A stretch of DNA of 64,000 bases from Apostichopus japonicus (Eukaryota > Echinodermata > Holothuroidea > Aspidochirotida > Stichopodidae): contig NC_092580.1 of assembly GCF_037975245.1 (NCBI RefSeq), positions 5,866,501 to 5,930,500 on the forward strand, in the 5' to 3' direction. Below, in pieces: positions 26,901 to 35,189 of this stretch (its first letter is position 1; each line of letters starts with the position of its first letter). Under the pieces are notes generated by a model. It saw only the letters and a list, made by a program, of their open reading frames with translations. It made no database searches and was not told the DNA's origin. A program made the position numbers and the translations under genes.

Positions 26901-29874
26901 ATAAACAAGTTTACTTACTAAAACTGTCATAAATCTCACCTTAAGAACTTTGAAGACCAGTAATATATGTTCTTTACCAGTTCCCAGGCTGGTAGCACTT
27001 AGAATGTCTGAGAATCTGTTTAAGTACACACCTGAAATGAGAAAACATGTCATGTTTACTATTGATAGGACACTGCAGTGACTGCACCATTACTACACGA
27101 TGACATCTCCAACAACATGCCACAACGTTATGTGAACTTCCTGTGAACGTTTCATTACTCCACAATTACTGTTTTAGTTACATGGATAACAATGCATATA
27201 TACCAAGACTAGTGCAAGACCAAGTTAAAATGAAAAGTGTAAAACTTAGCTGAGAAAAATTGCAACATGTCCATTGAGCCAATTTTATCTGGAGGTTTCT
27301 CACTGTCTGCATTTACATTTCTCCATTAACTGATGCAGGATTACCAAGGATTCTAGATGATGTAATAACTTAGGTCATCTCTTTGTACATGGTTCTTTGT
27401 CTATTGGATACAAAGTATCTTTAAAGTATTTACTTGTCAAAGGTTTGACAAAGATATCAAAGGATAAATTAAACCTATACTAAACTCTATCAACATGTGA
27501 AACTACAAAATATAAGCTTTCCATTTTTCACTGGTTGAATATTGAGTAACTTAATCATCAACCCAGAGCTCCCTTGGTGCATTTTGTTGGCTGCAATTGT
27601 TCCAGTATTTTTACCTCTGATGGCTTCTTATCACTAATACACAACCACCCAATAGATAGTTTTGGAAGCCAATGTAGGGCACCCATACTGCAAATGATAT
27701 TATTTTCAAGCAAGTTACATTAAACTTTCCTAATTTCAGACACAGAATTATTATGAAAACATCGACCTGTTATATAATAGACTAGGAATCACAAGCAAAC
27801 AGACCATTGATACCGTAGCTGTACTATATTTCCAAGATAACACTCTCACCCATATCACCATGTCCAAGCCGATGTTCTCTGGATTGACCTGTCCATCTCA
27901 CATGCAACCCATCTTGACATATCAGTTTTGCCTGAGAAAAATGGTAACACACATTTTGCAAGTAAAAGGGAGAGGAATGCAAAATGAAACTGACCCATAG
28001 GTTCCTATGAAAACAAGTCAAGCAACCTTAACATAGTTAGCAAGTACGCATGCAAGGATGTTAGTTACAACAACAAGTTACAACAACAGGTCATAATGTA
28101 CTTGCACTATTTCACCAATCAAAGATGATAACAAACTACATAAAGTATTTTATAATTGGCAGATCTCAATTAAAGCAAATATACCCCTTTTCTGGAATAC
28201 TTAAAATAAACTCACATTTATTGAGATCCTGCTATGAGAAATTGATGTAGCCTGTGACTGGTTAATAATACTACAAGTAATGGATTGTACTTTCATTTCA
28301 CTTGCACTGACTTCTCAGGATTATATAAAACTTTCTATTTTAGATAATAATGCAGATACTCTCCAACCCCCCCCCCCCTAATTCCACACAACTCTAACCA
28401 TCTAACTTACATCTATTCTGTTCTTTCACTTTTCCTCTAGAGATGAACTGTAGTGTTTTATTTGTTAAGTATTTGACTGTTCCCATCACTACTCAAGCCT
28501 TTTACTTACAATGTTCATATTATCCACCAACAGAAACGCATACTGCTCAGCAACCTCCCTATCAGACCTTCCATCTTCTTTCATTTCCTTCCTCCGTTCT
28601 TGAAACTGATAAGGCAATAAAAAACACCAGTATTCCTCAGCACATAAAATAATTTTCAAAGTAATTTATCACAAAATGATGGAAGATAGGAGATGGAAAG
28701 TGAGATCTGATTGCTTCCTTGGAGACACAATAACTTGCTTCATGGAAGTTTACCAGCAGTAAATTTAAAAAAAAAAAAAAATTATACAATAGTTTAACAA
28801 CTAAGATCATGTCACAAAGTGCTTTTGGATCAAAAGAACATGTATACAAAGATGGCCCTCCAACAACTGTCTTTTTGCTTCAACTAAAGTAATAATTTTT
28901 ACATAAAGACTGCACAAAAATAAATGTGAAGTAAACCACTCTGTCATTTATTAATCATGGGCTGTTTGTTCCAATGTCAACCGTTCTCACCTCTGTATTA
29001 AGTTTGTCATTATGGACAAGGAATGCTTTCTCATACTCAAAGGAAGCCCTGGATGTGGGATCTCTGTACTGTTGGACAACAGCAGGAAGCAAATACTTTT
29101 GGAAGCTGTTTGAGTCCAATGAAACCTCTTCTAGGAGTTCTACAGAAAATTAGAATAATGGAAAGTACAAAGCATTAAAGAAAACAAATGTGCTAGCATA
29201 TGAGATGTTAACACCAGAGTACAAAATATCATTCACTATCAGAGCATCTTTAATGTTAAATAAAACATTAAGAAACAATGACACCTAGTACAATGGAAAA
29301 GCATTAACCACTTACGTAAATACAAATTACCAAACATGGAATCTAATGAATTGGTTTATGTGTTCTTTTTCTAATCTTGCTCTAATTTTTCATTTCCATC
29401 AAGCACAGTATAATGTGATCATAGGACAGCTTGTACATAAAGAGCAACAATCTTAAAAAGAAAACCTTTTATCATAACTTTCAGACTTTTGGTTTGTCCC
29501 TAGGGAGATGATGGTATACTCTTTTCCACTTTGAACCATCAGATCCTCTAATCACCTGCAAGTGATAACTCACCTTTTTCTTTAGCTTTCCTTGGTATAA
29601 CAAATGCCCTCATGTCTTTCCTCCTTGGGCCATGTTCTTTTGATACTTTTGGTTTCTCTTTAGGAGATGGTGGTGGTAATCCTTTCAATCTCATCCTTGG
29701 ACCATCGAACTTGCCCCTTGCACTCCTAGCAGGGGCACTATTCCTCCTTTGAGGGGTAGCCGATGATGCATTTTGGCTTGTCTTGTTCTTTAACTTTCTC
29801 TCTTCTGTTGTTTTCTTGATAGGTGTAGACTTTTTCTTTGATGTGGTGTCAGAAAACTTCACTTTTTCACTCAT
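5950..29874 (-). CDS. TASOR: TASOR-like protein (HUSH complex scaffold), 16 coding exons
   Basis: Exons: 29574-29874, 28991-29139, 28510-28605, 27850-27931, 26940-27031, 23143-23277, 20569-20699, 18518-18626, 16938-17050, 16476-16576, 16190-16240, 15601-15748, 13363-14808, 11548-11914, 6617-6734, 5950-6309, giving about 1,265 aa. Every junction keeps phase with GT-AG sites except exon 7/8. Exons 2-7 encode the DUF3715 (TASOR pseudo-PARP) domain; visible landmarks are QYAFLLVD, GVYLNRFSDIL, PKFDSHVAKN and KRPQQVCPFALVYF. Exons 8-12, starting YSPPITLWKGKL, match the following SPOC-like region. Exon 13 is long and mostly disordered, with a coiled-coil stretch and a KRLRT nuclear-localisation-like end; the C-terminus is Ser/Arg-rich. 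In vertebrates TASOR holds MPP8 and periphilin to lay down H3K9me3 over LINEs and intronless transgenes. This protein is shorter than human TASOR (about 1,670 aa). I chose the ATG opening MSEKVKF; an in-frame upstream ATG (29,928) is possible. TASOR2 or another DUF3715 member is the main alternative. Confidence 0.85.
6735..11547 (-). other. Large intron 14 of the TASOR-like gene
   Basis: This 4.8-kb stretch lies between TASOR exons 14 and 15, whose phases match (2 then 1 base). I see no further exon or recognisable transposon. A 15-base word 'aattttgaagccaaa' occurs twice in tandem near 10,660-10,690. Near 11,027 there is a GGTCAAAGGTCA nuclear-receptor-like half-site pair. Confidence 0.45.
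12378..12870. repeat. Degenerate tandem array (about 4 x 126-138 bp) with DR1-like sites
   Basis: Four diverged copies begin near 12,378, 12,512, 12,650 and 12,776. Each carries a TGACC(T)TTGACCT-like block followed by 'aggcttcttgtac', 'atggttcatctac' and 'caatttgacc' in the same order. The third copy (12,650-12,662) is a perfect TGACCTTTGACCT, the inverse of the DR1 nuclear-receptor site AGGTCAAAGGTCA. The array lies in TASOR intron 13. Confidence 0.7.
17527..18170 (+). mobile_element. LINE 3'-end remnant with (ACTAA)n tail
   Basis: A short frame at 17,527-17,817 ends in a C-rich motif of the form ERLCELCDQ...DEFCYIFVCPYF. This resembles the C-terminal zinc-knuckle-like tail (CxxC...H/C...CP) seen after the reverse transcriptase of several LINE clades. 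About 350 bases further on, the sequence ends in repeated 'aaactaaactaaacta', as expected of a LINE 3' tail. It sits antisense in TASOR intron 8. The clade is not determined. Confidence 0.6.
19690..20160. repeat. Probable dispersed repeat with an internal direct repeat
   Basis: The word 'aggtttcttagttccttta' occurs at about 19,716 and again about 50 bases later. The rest, including 'gttcgttccaaagagaaggtgcagcgacag' in two parts, has a composition unlike the flanking intron and resembles dispersed repeats of marine invertebrates. This is recollection only, with no copy inside this window. It lies in TASOR intron 7. Confidence 0.35.
20990..22120 (+). mobile_element. Decayed L1/Tx1-type LINE fragment
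   Basis: The frame at 20,994-21,254 reads through the reverse-transcriptase motif block IITLIPRPGK...NYHSLFLLNTDNKVCSKVLANRIK, the equivalent of the IPKPGKD...NYRPISLLN..YKI..K.LANR block of L1/Tx1 RTs. A later piece near 21,881-22,114 ends LFRKKINNFKNKIIWNSYF, like the post-RT region of Tx1-type elements. Stops and frame changes separate the pieces. It is antisense in TASOR intron 6. Confidence 0.65.
23715..23936 (+). pseudogene. 5' endonuclease segment of the RTE-like LINE (frameshifted)
   Basis: This frame carries the start of an apurinic/apyrimidinic-type endonuclease: GCWNIRTLQTP (the usual ..WN(V/I)R.. strand) and IIGLSETH with the catalytic Glu. The reading frame is lost by one base at or near the five-G run at 23,913-23,917. 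The continuation, VGILMSPRAYRAM, is then read in the frame of the downstream RT ORF. It is otherwise undamaged. Confidence 0.75.
23942..26617 (+). CDS. LINE endonuclease/reverse transcriptase ORF (RTE-like), 891 codons open
   Basis: In order the product shows endonuclease motifs VYAPT, AGDWNAKIGSS (catalytic Asp/Asn), TWNSPDGRTKNAIDHVFV and TDHRLV. It then shows reverse-transcriptase motifs NYRTLALISHASK, QFGFRSGKSTTDAIF, DYKKAFDSVNH, GCRQGCPLSPILF and the catalytic YADDLVLF. A C-terminal segment (LTYGSTTWSIK...WRWLLGV..., GRPRMTW) is typical of RTE/BovB-type proteins. The first codon in this frame is a TTG, not a natural start; the true start lies upstream at about 23,715-23,721 in another frame (see the endonuclease segment). 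The catalytic residues are present, so apart from that frameshift the enzyme looks intact. It probably copies LINE RNA by target-primed reverse transcription. Confidence 0.85.
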   Translation: MMSPRAYRAMCNCWQLSDRLMAARYRLMQGSLLFISVYAPTANSTNDVREAFYGELDDFIHLHRKRTDILAVAGDWNAKIGSSENGESIIGPYGHGTRNEAGARLIDFAASHNITPANTWFPGRRGHKITWNSPDGRTKNAIDHVFVDRTKRKHLTHCRSFSCKFETDHRLVLCNIKLKFSSPAHPRRRHSVNIHRLTDAAVAQKFCNSVKEAIANTVDPPLDSIAAIIHDRATDTCGTQRACVNKPYLRPDTIELIRRKNAARNTTEQKHLRNLVKHKCEKDMVTWVLEQVSTIEAAYHNNDTATLFRTTKLLTGKTNAPNVNIKDANGTPLESVTEEVSRWHEYATILFQSDLQRGGLQYATSCVSDDALPTLAEVEKAIKVLKNNKAAGPDDVLADCIKTAATDTTILSTIHKAVQCIWSTGIWPSTMTSSTYIALHKKNDRGVCENYRTLALISHASKVVLNIMQSRLQTNLDDVSEVQFGFRSGKSTTDAIFALKTITSAYYRAHTPLHLIFVDYKKAFDSVNHALLMEKLEQMGVDRDVIRLTERLYHDAGGVLQWKNETTDAFNTPVGCRQGCPLSPILFSLYTECLMREWHARTAGLPGATIGDRTVKELRYADDLVLFALSAAEAETALNILADVSKPYQLVIHPGKTAHLVIKTDPNSTDTIHLGTSIIPNVNSFMYLGSTITYNTDDTPEISKRIAIAKTTLRECKYLRSPHLSVATKLLVIRALVMSRLTYGSTTWSIKNSDAAKLDAFGLTVWRWLLGVNWSDHVTNESLMRMIDGRWLFTYDTIVQRKMDWFSHIARQQGLQWDLLSGAVLGTVSSRGRPRMTWYDNIRASTGLTMEEAKQQALSRIHLRIRGHHPAPLRRSSRIALRQRPRTLQSL

Positions 29875-31330
29875 ATTAATGTCCTTTGATATTTGAAGCA
29901 CATTTAGCAATAATACTTCTCTTTTCACTCAGAAAAGAATGCCAAGTGCTTCAGTCATATCTTTTTAAATTTGGTTCTACAAAGAAAAGATTTGGAAACT
30001 TAATGTATATTGCATCTACATGCATGTTCATAAGCTTTTACTTATGTAGTTGCATTTATATTCTACAAGGTGCAGATTCAGAAACAGCTTAAAGAAACTG
30101 CCCTGCACCTCGTTGGGAATGTAGCTAGTCACGACAATTGAGTGAGTAATTTCAAATGACTGCATATATCACTCTCGAGCATGGTCTCAAAATGGAATGT
30201 TGCAGGCTATATACTGGAATTAAATATCACATAATAAGGTTTGCAAAACTTGGTTCTATTGGCACTTACTCACTAGGACTATGTTTATCCTACTTTCTGA
30301 GATTCAAACTTAACTTTTGCTTTTACTAATATTAAATAAAAATATTAGTGTTTTAGATAAAAAGCCATTGCCAAAATAGAATAAATTTTGAATTTGTAGT
30401 TGTAAACAATGACCACTTTGATTCAAGCTGTCTGCTCTGTGAGCGCAAGGACAATGATGTAAACTGGAGTTAATTCAGGGCCTTGTTTAAATTCGGGGAC
30501 ATTTCTGTAGTCACCTTTAATATGGGGAATATGGGTTATTTTTTTCACCTAAGGTTGGCAGTTTACAGTTATAGTTTTAGCATAATGTTAGGTTTCAAAG
30601 ACTTGACAATCCGGCATGATAATTGTTAGTAATTCTTGCTTAGGTAATGGATGCATGATGCAGGCATAGCATTTGCCTGGTTAGATATAAACTATGCATA
30701 CAGGTTAGGCCTCATTGCCCTAAGGTAGCTAATGCACACTCATGCAGCTAGCCTAGTTAGGCTATACGAAAAGACTACGCATCACATTAGCAATTCAAAT
30801 TCAAGGGGCCCAAACTTATGCTAGGCCTAGCCTATAGCCTACTACTAGTACTAGGCCTATAACTATGGGACTTAAATTCTTTGCCTAGTACAATCAGTAA
30901 CTAGCCTAGTCTAAAACCCTTCAAAAATGCTTTAATATATTCTGTTCTTTATCGATTACCTAATATATCATCACATCATGCCCTCAGAGTTAAAAATCTC
31001 ATTCAAGAATGAAAAAGTTACTTCATCGTGAAGAACCCTATTCTTCTTGGTTGTTACTTGCGAGCGTTCGTAGATTTTAGACAGCAGGCTAGGTGAGGAT
31101 TGTTTTCAATTCTTGACATGGGCAGCGCTCAGTTGTGTGCGCATTGTCAAAATTACGTACAGGGTGTACAACTGTGATATCAATTCTTCATCCATGATCA
31201 CGAACTGCCCGTGGTAAAGGCCAATGGCAAGGAACTCCTATGGCAGGTTTACATGATGGCAGGTGTAAAGGAGGGTGGGGAAAAGGATGGGGAGGATTGA
31301 GTGTAAGGAATAATGGATAGTGTGCTGGGC
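29875..31330. other. Upstream region of the TASOR-like gene
   Basis: This holds the presumed 5' UTR and promoter of the TASOR-like gene (transcribed leftward). I cannot place the transcription start. Between 30,700 and 30,910 the words 'aggcctag', 'cctatag' and 'tagcctag' recur many times, a low-complexity flavour common in echinoderm DNA. No exon, RNA gene or clear TATA box is visible. Confidence 0.4.
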
Positions 31331-31838
31331 TATCATACAGTTTAGTCTAGCTTAGTAGAAGAAAAGGATCAGGAGGGACACTCAAGTCCCCATCAAGGAC
31401 CCTATAGGAGAGAGAAAAAAACTGAAGACACAAACACTCAGACCCGATTACAATCCGTTCCACTCATTCACAACCCTATTAGCAAAAAAAGTTATGCCGA
31501 ATATTAATCCTACTTAGTGACTTTTTGAGTTTAAGACTATGACCTCTGGTACAACTACCATTAGCGTGAAAAAATCAGTGAAGGATAAATTGTCAAACCA
31601 TACACAATCTTAAAAACCCGAATCAAGTCACCACGTAAGCTCCAGTGTGGTGAGATTCAACAGTTGTAACGCCTATAGTGAGGAACACCCTTTTAGGAAC
31701 TAATCATCCTAGTAGCCCTCCTCTGGACCTTTTCCATTACTTCCTTATCCTTAGCAAAATATGGGTTCCAAGCCTACACAGCATACTCCAGATGAGGCCT
31801 AAGCAACTGCTTATAAAGCCTAACAACTGTGTCCTCTT

Positions 31839-33191
31839 CAGGGGCGTATCCAGGATTTTCCAATAGGGGGGGGGGGGCGCCAGGCATGAATGATCGCCGT
31901 CCTGGGGGATGGGTCTAAGGGGAGGTGGTGTACAATTTTTGCTTTCAAAGAAGGGCTGAAATGCAAAATGGTGTCATATGCATGGGCGGCGATCCGTACT
32001 TCCGAGTGGGGGGGGGGGGGGATATGACCTTGTTGACTATCTAAGCGTAGCGCCACCATGGGTTGGCGCGAAGCGTACAAGAAAATTTTGGGATTAACAA
32101 ACCCTCTAGATGGCCGGAAACGGCACTTCCCGAGGTTTCCAAGCGGCATATACCCAACTTTAAAATAGGGATGTCATGTCCGAAATATCTCATAATCAGG
32201 ATCCAAAATACTTTTTTTTTTAATTTCGGGTGTTATTTTTGGAAAATTGCCCCTGTCAATCTTGTTTCAGGCGCAACGTTAGAATGTTCGAGAGCTCTGT
32301 TATATTATTCGATGAAGAAAATGGCCTCATGCAGGCTATTATAGGCCTATACACATGCAATACACAATTACACATAGTTACATTCCTATAGGTACCGATT
32401 GCTAGGGCATCCAGGTGAAACGTGTATTAAGCATTACCCTGGTTACATGAGATTCTCAGCTGTTCGAGGGAACATGTACGTGTGTAGGCCTACTATAGGG
32501 CCTATATGAATACTATGAGGGTGCATATATGTACTATATCAATACCGTGGGCGCAATAATACATTTTGTTGTTATAGGGCCAATGAAGCCTACAGTCAAC
32601 TATTTTTGCTTTATAAAGACGCTTTATTTGAAAAGATCGCACTGCTTTTATGGTAGGCGAGAAATGAAGCTAAAAAAGAGCCGTACATTAACGAAGATGC
32701 ATAAATGTAGGCATGAAAATATTCTTATCCCTGGCATTTGGTTGGGGGGGGGGGGTATGGTGCATTACATCCCCTCCACCCATTTTCATGGGGGGATATA
32801 TCCCCCCTCCACCCAGGATCGCCGCCCATGGCCATATGTGATCCATTTTTCGACCTTAATAATAAGCAACATTTCCAGTAAATATGGACACAAAATGCAC
32901 AATTTAGTATGGCTGGCATGTCATTTAGTGTTTATAGTGATAATACAAACACAATTACCATCTATGTTTCTAAAACTATTATGCCGCCGAACTTCGCCAG
33001 AACCTTTTTTTTGGCAAACAAAAAATAAAGCATACGGGAGGGGGGGGGGGGTTGAGCGATCACCGACATCTCACATAAAGGTCGTCATCAATTTTTTTTT
33101 TTTTTTTTTTTTTTGCTAAACTTTTTTTTTTTTTTGGTGACGGCCAATAGGGGGGCGCGCGCCTGTTGCGCCCCCCCTGGATACGCCCCTG
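31839..33191. mobile_element. hAT-like non-autonomous DNA transposon, 5-bp TSD
   Basis: The terminal inverted repeats begin CAGGGGCGTATCCAGG at 31,839 and the exact inverse ends at 33,191; the pentamer CTCTT lies directly outside on both sides (31,834-31,838 and 33,192-33,196). CAGGGGCG-type ends fit hAT elements, some families of which make 5-bp duplications. Long G runs follow the TIRs. No transposase frame was found. It is inserted in the CR1-type LINE and itself carries another insertion. Confidence 0.8.
31981..32830. mobile_element. Second hAT-like element nested in the first, 8-bp TSD
   Basis: The inverted ends read CATGGGCGGCGATCC on both sides. The outside octamers are GTCATATG (31,973-31,980) and GCCATATG (32,831-32,838), differing at one position, as expected of an aged 8-bp hAT duplication. 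G-rich subterminal runs are present. I see no transposase in it; the longest frames are not similar to any family I know. Confidence 0.75.
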
Positions 33192-33485
33192 CTCTTTTAG
33201 AAAACTGAAGATCCTCTTGATCATACCTAAAACCCTATTACCTTTTTTTTAGCAGCTTCGAGACAATGTTTAGAAGGCTGCAGAGATGAGTCAATGTAGA
33301 TACCTAGGTCTCTTCAACAAAAACCTCCTGCAACTCCTCACCATTAAGATTGTATACTTTTGGTTACTACTACCAATATGCATCACCTTGCATTTATCAT
33401 TATTAAAAAGCTTGTGCCATCCCTCGGACCAGGAAAAAACCTTTGAAATTCTCAGAATCCGCTTTTGGGAGAGACCTCAGAATAC

Positions 33486-33985
33486 GGCCAGGTCGATAAC
33501 GCGGAAACCGCCGAAATCGATATAAACCGAGTTCGGTAATAGAGATAGGGGTTCGATATCAACGATTTCCGCGCTATCGACCTTGCTATATAGCAAGGTC
33601 GAAAACGCGGAAAGCGCGGAAACGAGAGGAATTTGTCAAGGGAGGGTGACGAAGTCTTTTGGGCGGATTTCAGCCTATATGGCCAGGTAGGGGTGCGGGT
33701 TTAAAGCTATTTCTCCGTAAATGTAGGTCGAAAACGCGGAAATCTTAAAGTTTACAATGGATGAGAGAGACTATTTTGTCAAGTGAAGGAAAAGAAGTTT
33801 TCGAGCGCATTTCAGCCAAAATGAGCTCAGGGCTTATGTTTTTTTTTACTAAATGCAGTCGAAAACGCGGAAATGTGTTTTTACACAAAGAATGGCGAAA
33901 ATAGACGATTTTGTCAAGGGAGGGTGAAAGTGTTTTAGGCGCATTTCAGCTGTAATGCCAGCGTCTTTTACTTAGGCTTAAGAGT
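33486..33985 (+). repeat. Foldback-type repeat unit, copy 1 (CGAAAACGCGGAAA subrepeats)
   Basis: It starts with GGCCAGGTCGATAACG. The first ~100 bases form a near-perfect hairpin (the GGTCGATAACGCGGAAA start is matched inversely at 33,566-33,581), followed by a perfect 22-bp palindrome at 33,579-33,600. Three diverged 125-135-bp subrepeats follow, each opening near GTCGAAAACGCGGAAA (about 33,598, 33,727 and 33,858) and holding 'ttttgtcaagggaggg' and 'gcgcatttcagc'. Long ends made of subrepeats are typical of foldback and some Mutator-like elements. Confidence 0.7.
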
Positions 33986-34200
33986 ATAGGTGTCAATGGA
34001 AATTTTCTGTCTTGGATCGAGAATTGGCTTGGTAATAGGAAACAGGGTGGTAATTAAAGGCTGTGCATCTTCAAGGCAAGACATTACTAGTGGGGTTCTG
34101 TTTTGGGTCCCTTGTTGTTTGTTGCCTATATAAATGACATTGACGGAGATATTTTGCGTACAACTAAGAAGTTTGCCGATGACCCAAATTGTATTCTGAG
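33986..34200 (+). mobile_element. Inverted CR1-type LINE reverse-transcriptase fragment
   Basis: The plus strand reads NGNFLSWIENWLGNRKQ, then SVLGPLLFVAYINDI and KFADD, the CR1-type RT core, with two stops. It ends at the 10-mer GTATTCTGAG (34,191-34,200). The minus-strand LINE piece on the other side of repeat copy 1 starts with the inverse of that 10-mer (33,476-33,485) and continues the same protein immediately after the catalytic Asp pair. The two were therefore probably contiguous before a transposon insertion and a local inversion. Confidence 0.7.
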
Positions 34201-34740
34201 GGCCAGGTCGATAACGCAGAAATAGCGGATATCGATAAATCGAGTTCGGTAATCGAGATACCGGGTTAGATATCAACGGTTTCCGCGTTATCGACCTTCC
34301 TATATAGCAAGGTCGAAAACGCGGAAACGAGAGGAATTTGTCGAGGGATGGTGACGAAGTCTTTGTGCGCATTTCAGCCTATATGCGCCAGGAAGTGGTG
34401 CGTGTTTAAAGCTATTTCACCGTAAATGTAGGTCGAAAACGCGGAAATCTTAAAGTTTACAATGGATGGATTAGATTATTTTGTCAAGGGAGGATGAAAA
34501 CGTTTTTTAAGCGCATTTCAGCCAATATGGGCCAGGAAGGATGGGGAAGTGCCTATTTTTTTTATATACTAAATGCAGGTCGAAAACGAGGAAATGTGTT
34601 TTTACAATGGCAAAACTAGATGATTTTGTCAAGGGAGGGTGAAAAAGTGTTTTAGGCGAATTTCAGCTGTAATGCGCCAAGAAGGGGTGGGGGTATAAGA
34701 TTTATTTTCACTAAATACCGGTCGAAAAAATATATATATA
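34201..34740 (+). repeat. Foldback-type repeat unit, copy 2
   Basis: This repeats copy 1 in the same orientation: GGCCAGGTCGATAACG start, terminal hairpin, near-palindrome at about 34,293-34,314, and subrepeats opening near 34,311, 34,431, 34,579 and 34,720. Differences from copy 1 are scattered substitutions and small indels. No transposase frame is visible. Confidence 0.7.
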
Positions 34741-34747
34741 CATACAC

Positions 34748-34975
34748 GTGGCACCTCAGTGTGAGTGGGCAAAATGCAACTTTTGTCCTCAAACTTTTTC
34801 GCCCGCTTAACGCGTGTTCATATATATTCCGATTGTGTACTCTTTCATTTTAGTTTGTTATACACCTAGATTCGTCGTGTATGATTTTATCAAGCTTTAC
34901 TCAATATTAGCTAAAGAGCCGGTATGCTGAGAGAGCAAAAAAGTTGCAGTTTGCCCACTCACAATGCGCCTTTAC
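34748..34975. mobile_element. Small MITE with GTGAGTGGGCAAA inverted ends
   Basis: The left end contains TGTGAGTGGGCAAAATGCAA and the right end contains the inverse of TTGTGAGTGGGCAAACTGCA, giving inverted repeats of about 30 bases around a ~170-base AT-rich centre. The target duplication is unclear. A stretch from inside it (TTGTGTACTCT...AGTTTGTT...AGATTC.TCG.GTAT) recurs in direct orientation at about 35,108-35,190, so a second partial copy lies alongside. Confidence 0.6.
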
Positions 34976-35189
34976 ATTTCTCCATAGCTTGCCTCTTGAA
35001 AAGCTTCCTACTTGCGCGAGAAGCTAAAAAGGATTTTAAGAAAGAAGAAAGTGTTGAAGTTTCAACTACCTGTTAATATCAGAAAATTTCCATTGTACCT
35101 CCGTTTGTGTACTCTCTTTCTTTTTAGTTTGTTGTTTGAGATATCTTTATTTAGAAAACACTTAGATTCATCGGGTATAAAGTACTTAT

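Larger units (their letters stand above)
31330..33475 (-). mobile_element. CR1-type LINE 3' fragment (split by a nested hAT-like element)
   Basis: Read on the minus strand, this gives a post-catalytic RT segment: KCKVMHIG, then NRVLGMIKRIFSFLKE, then (after the nested insertion) DTVVRLYKQLLRPHLEYAV, VQRRATRMI and SLRGDLIRVFKI. These are standard CR1-type blocks. Several stops and frameshifts make it a dead copy. Removing the insertion at 31,839-33,191 with one copy of the 5-bp duplication restores continuous coding across the join. Its 3' UTR appears to end near 31,330. Confidence 0.8.

Noticed and set aside
32529-33119. 196-codon plus-strand open frame
   Set aside because: It crosses the right end of the inner hAT-like element and ends in a poly-T run; its composition is that of repeat DNA, with no protein motif.
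33597-34725. Possible CRISPR-like array (GTCGAAAACGCGGAAA repeats)
   Set aside because: Repeat spacing is 120-150 bases and the intervening sequence is itself repeated; the genome is eukaryotic. It fits foldback-element subrepeats.
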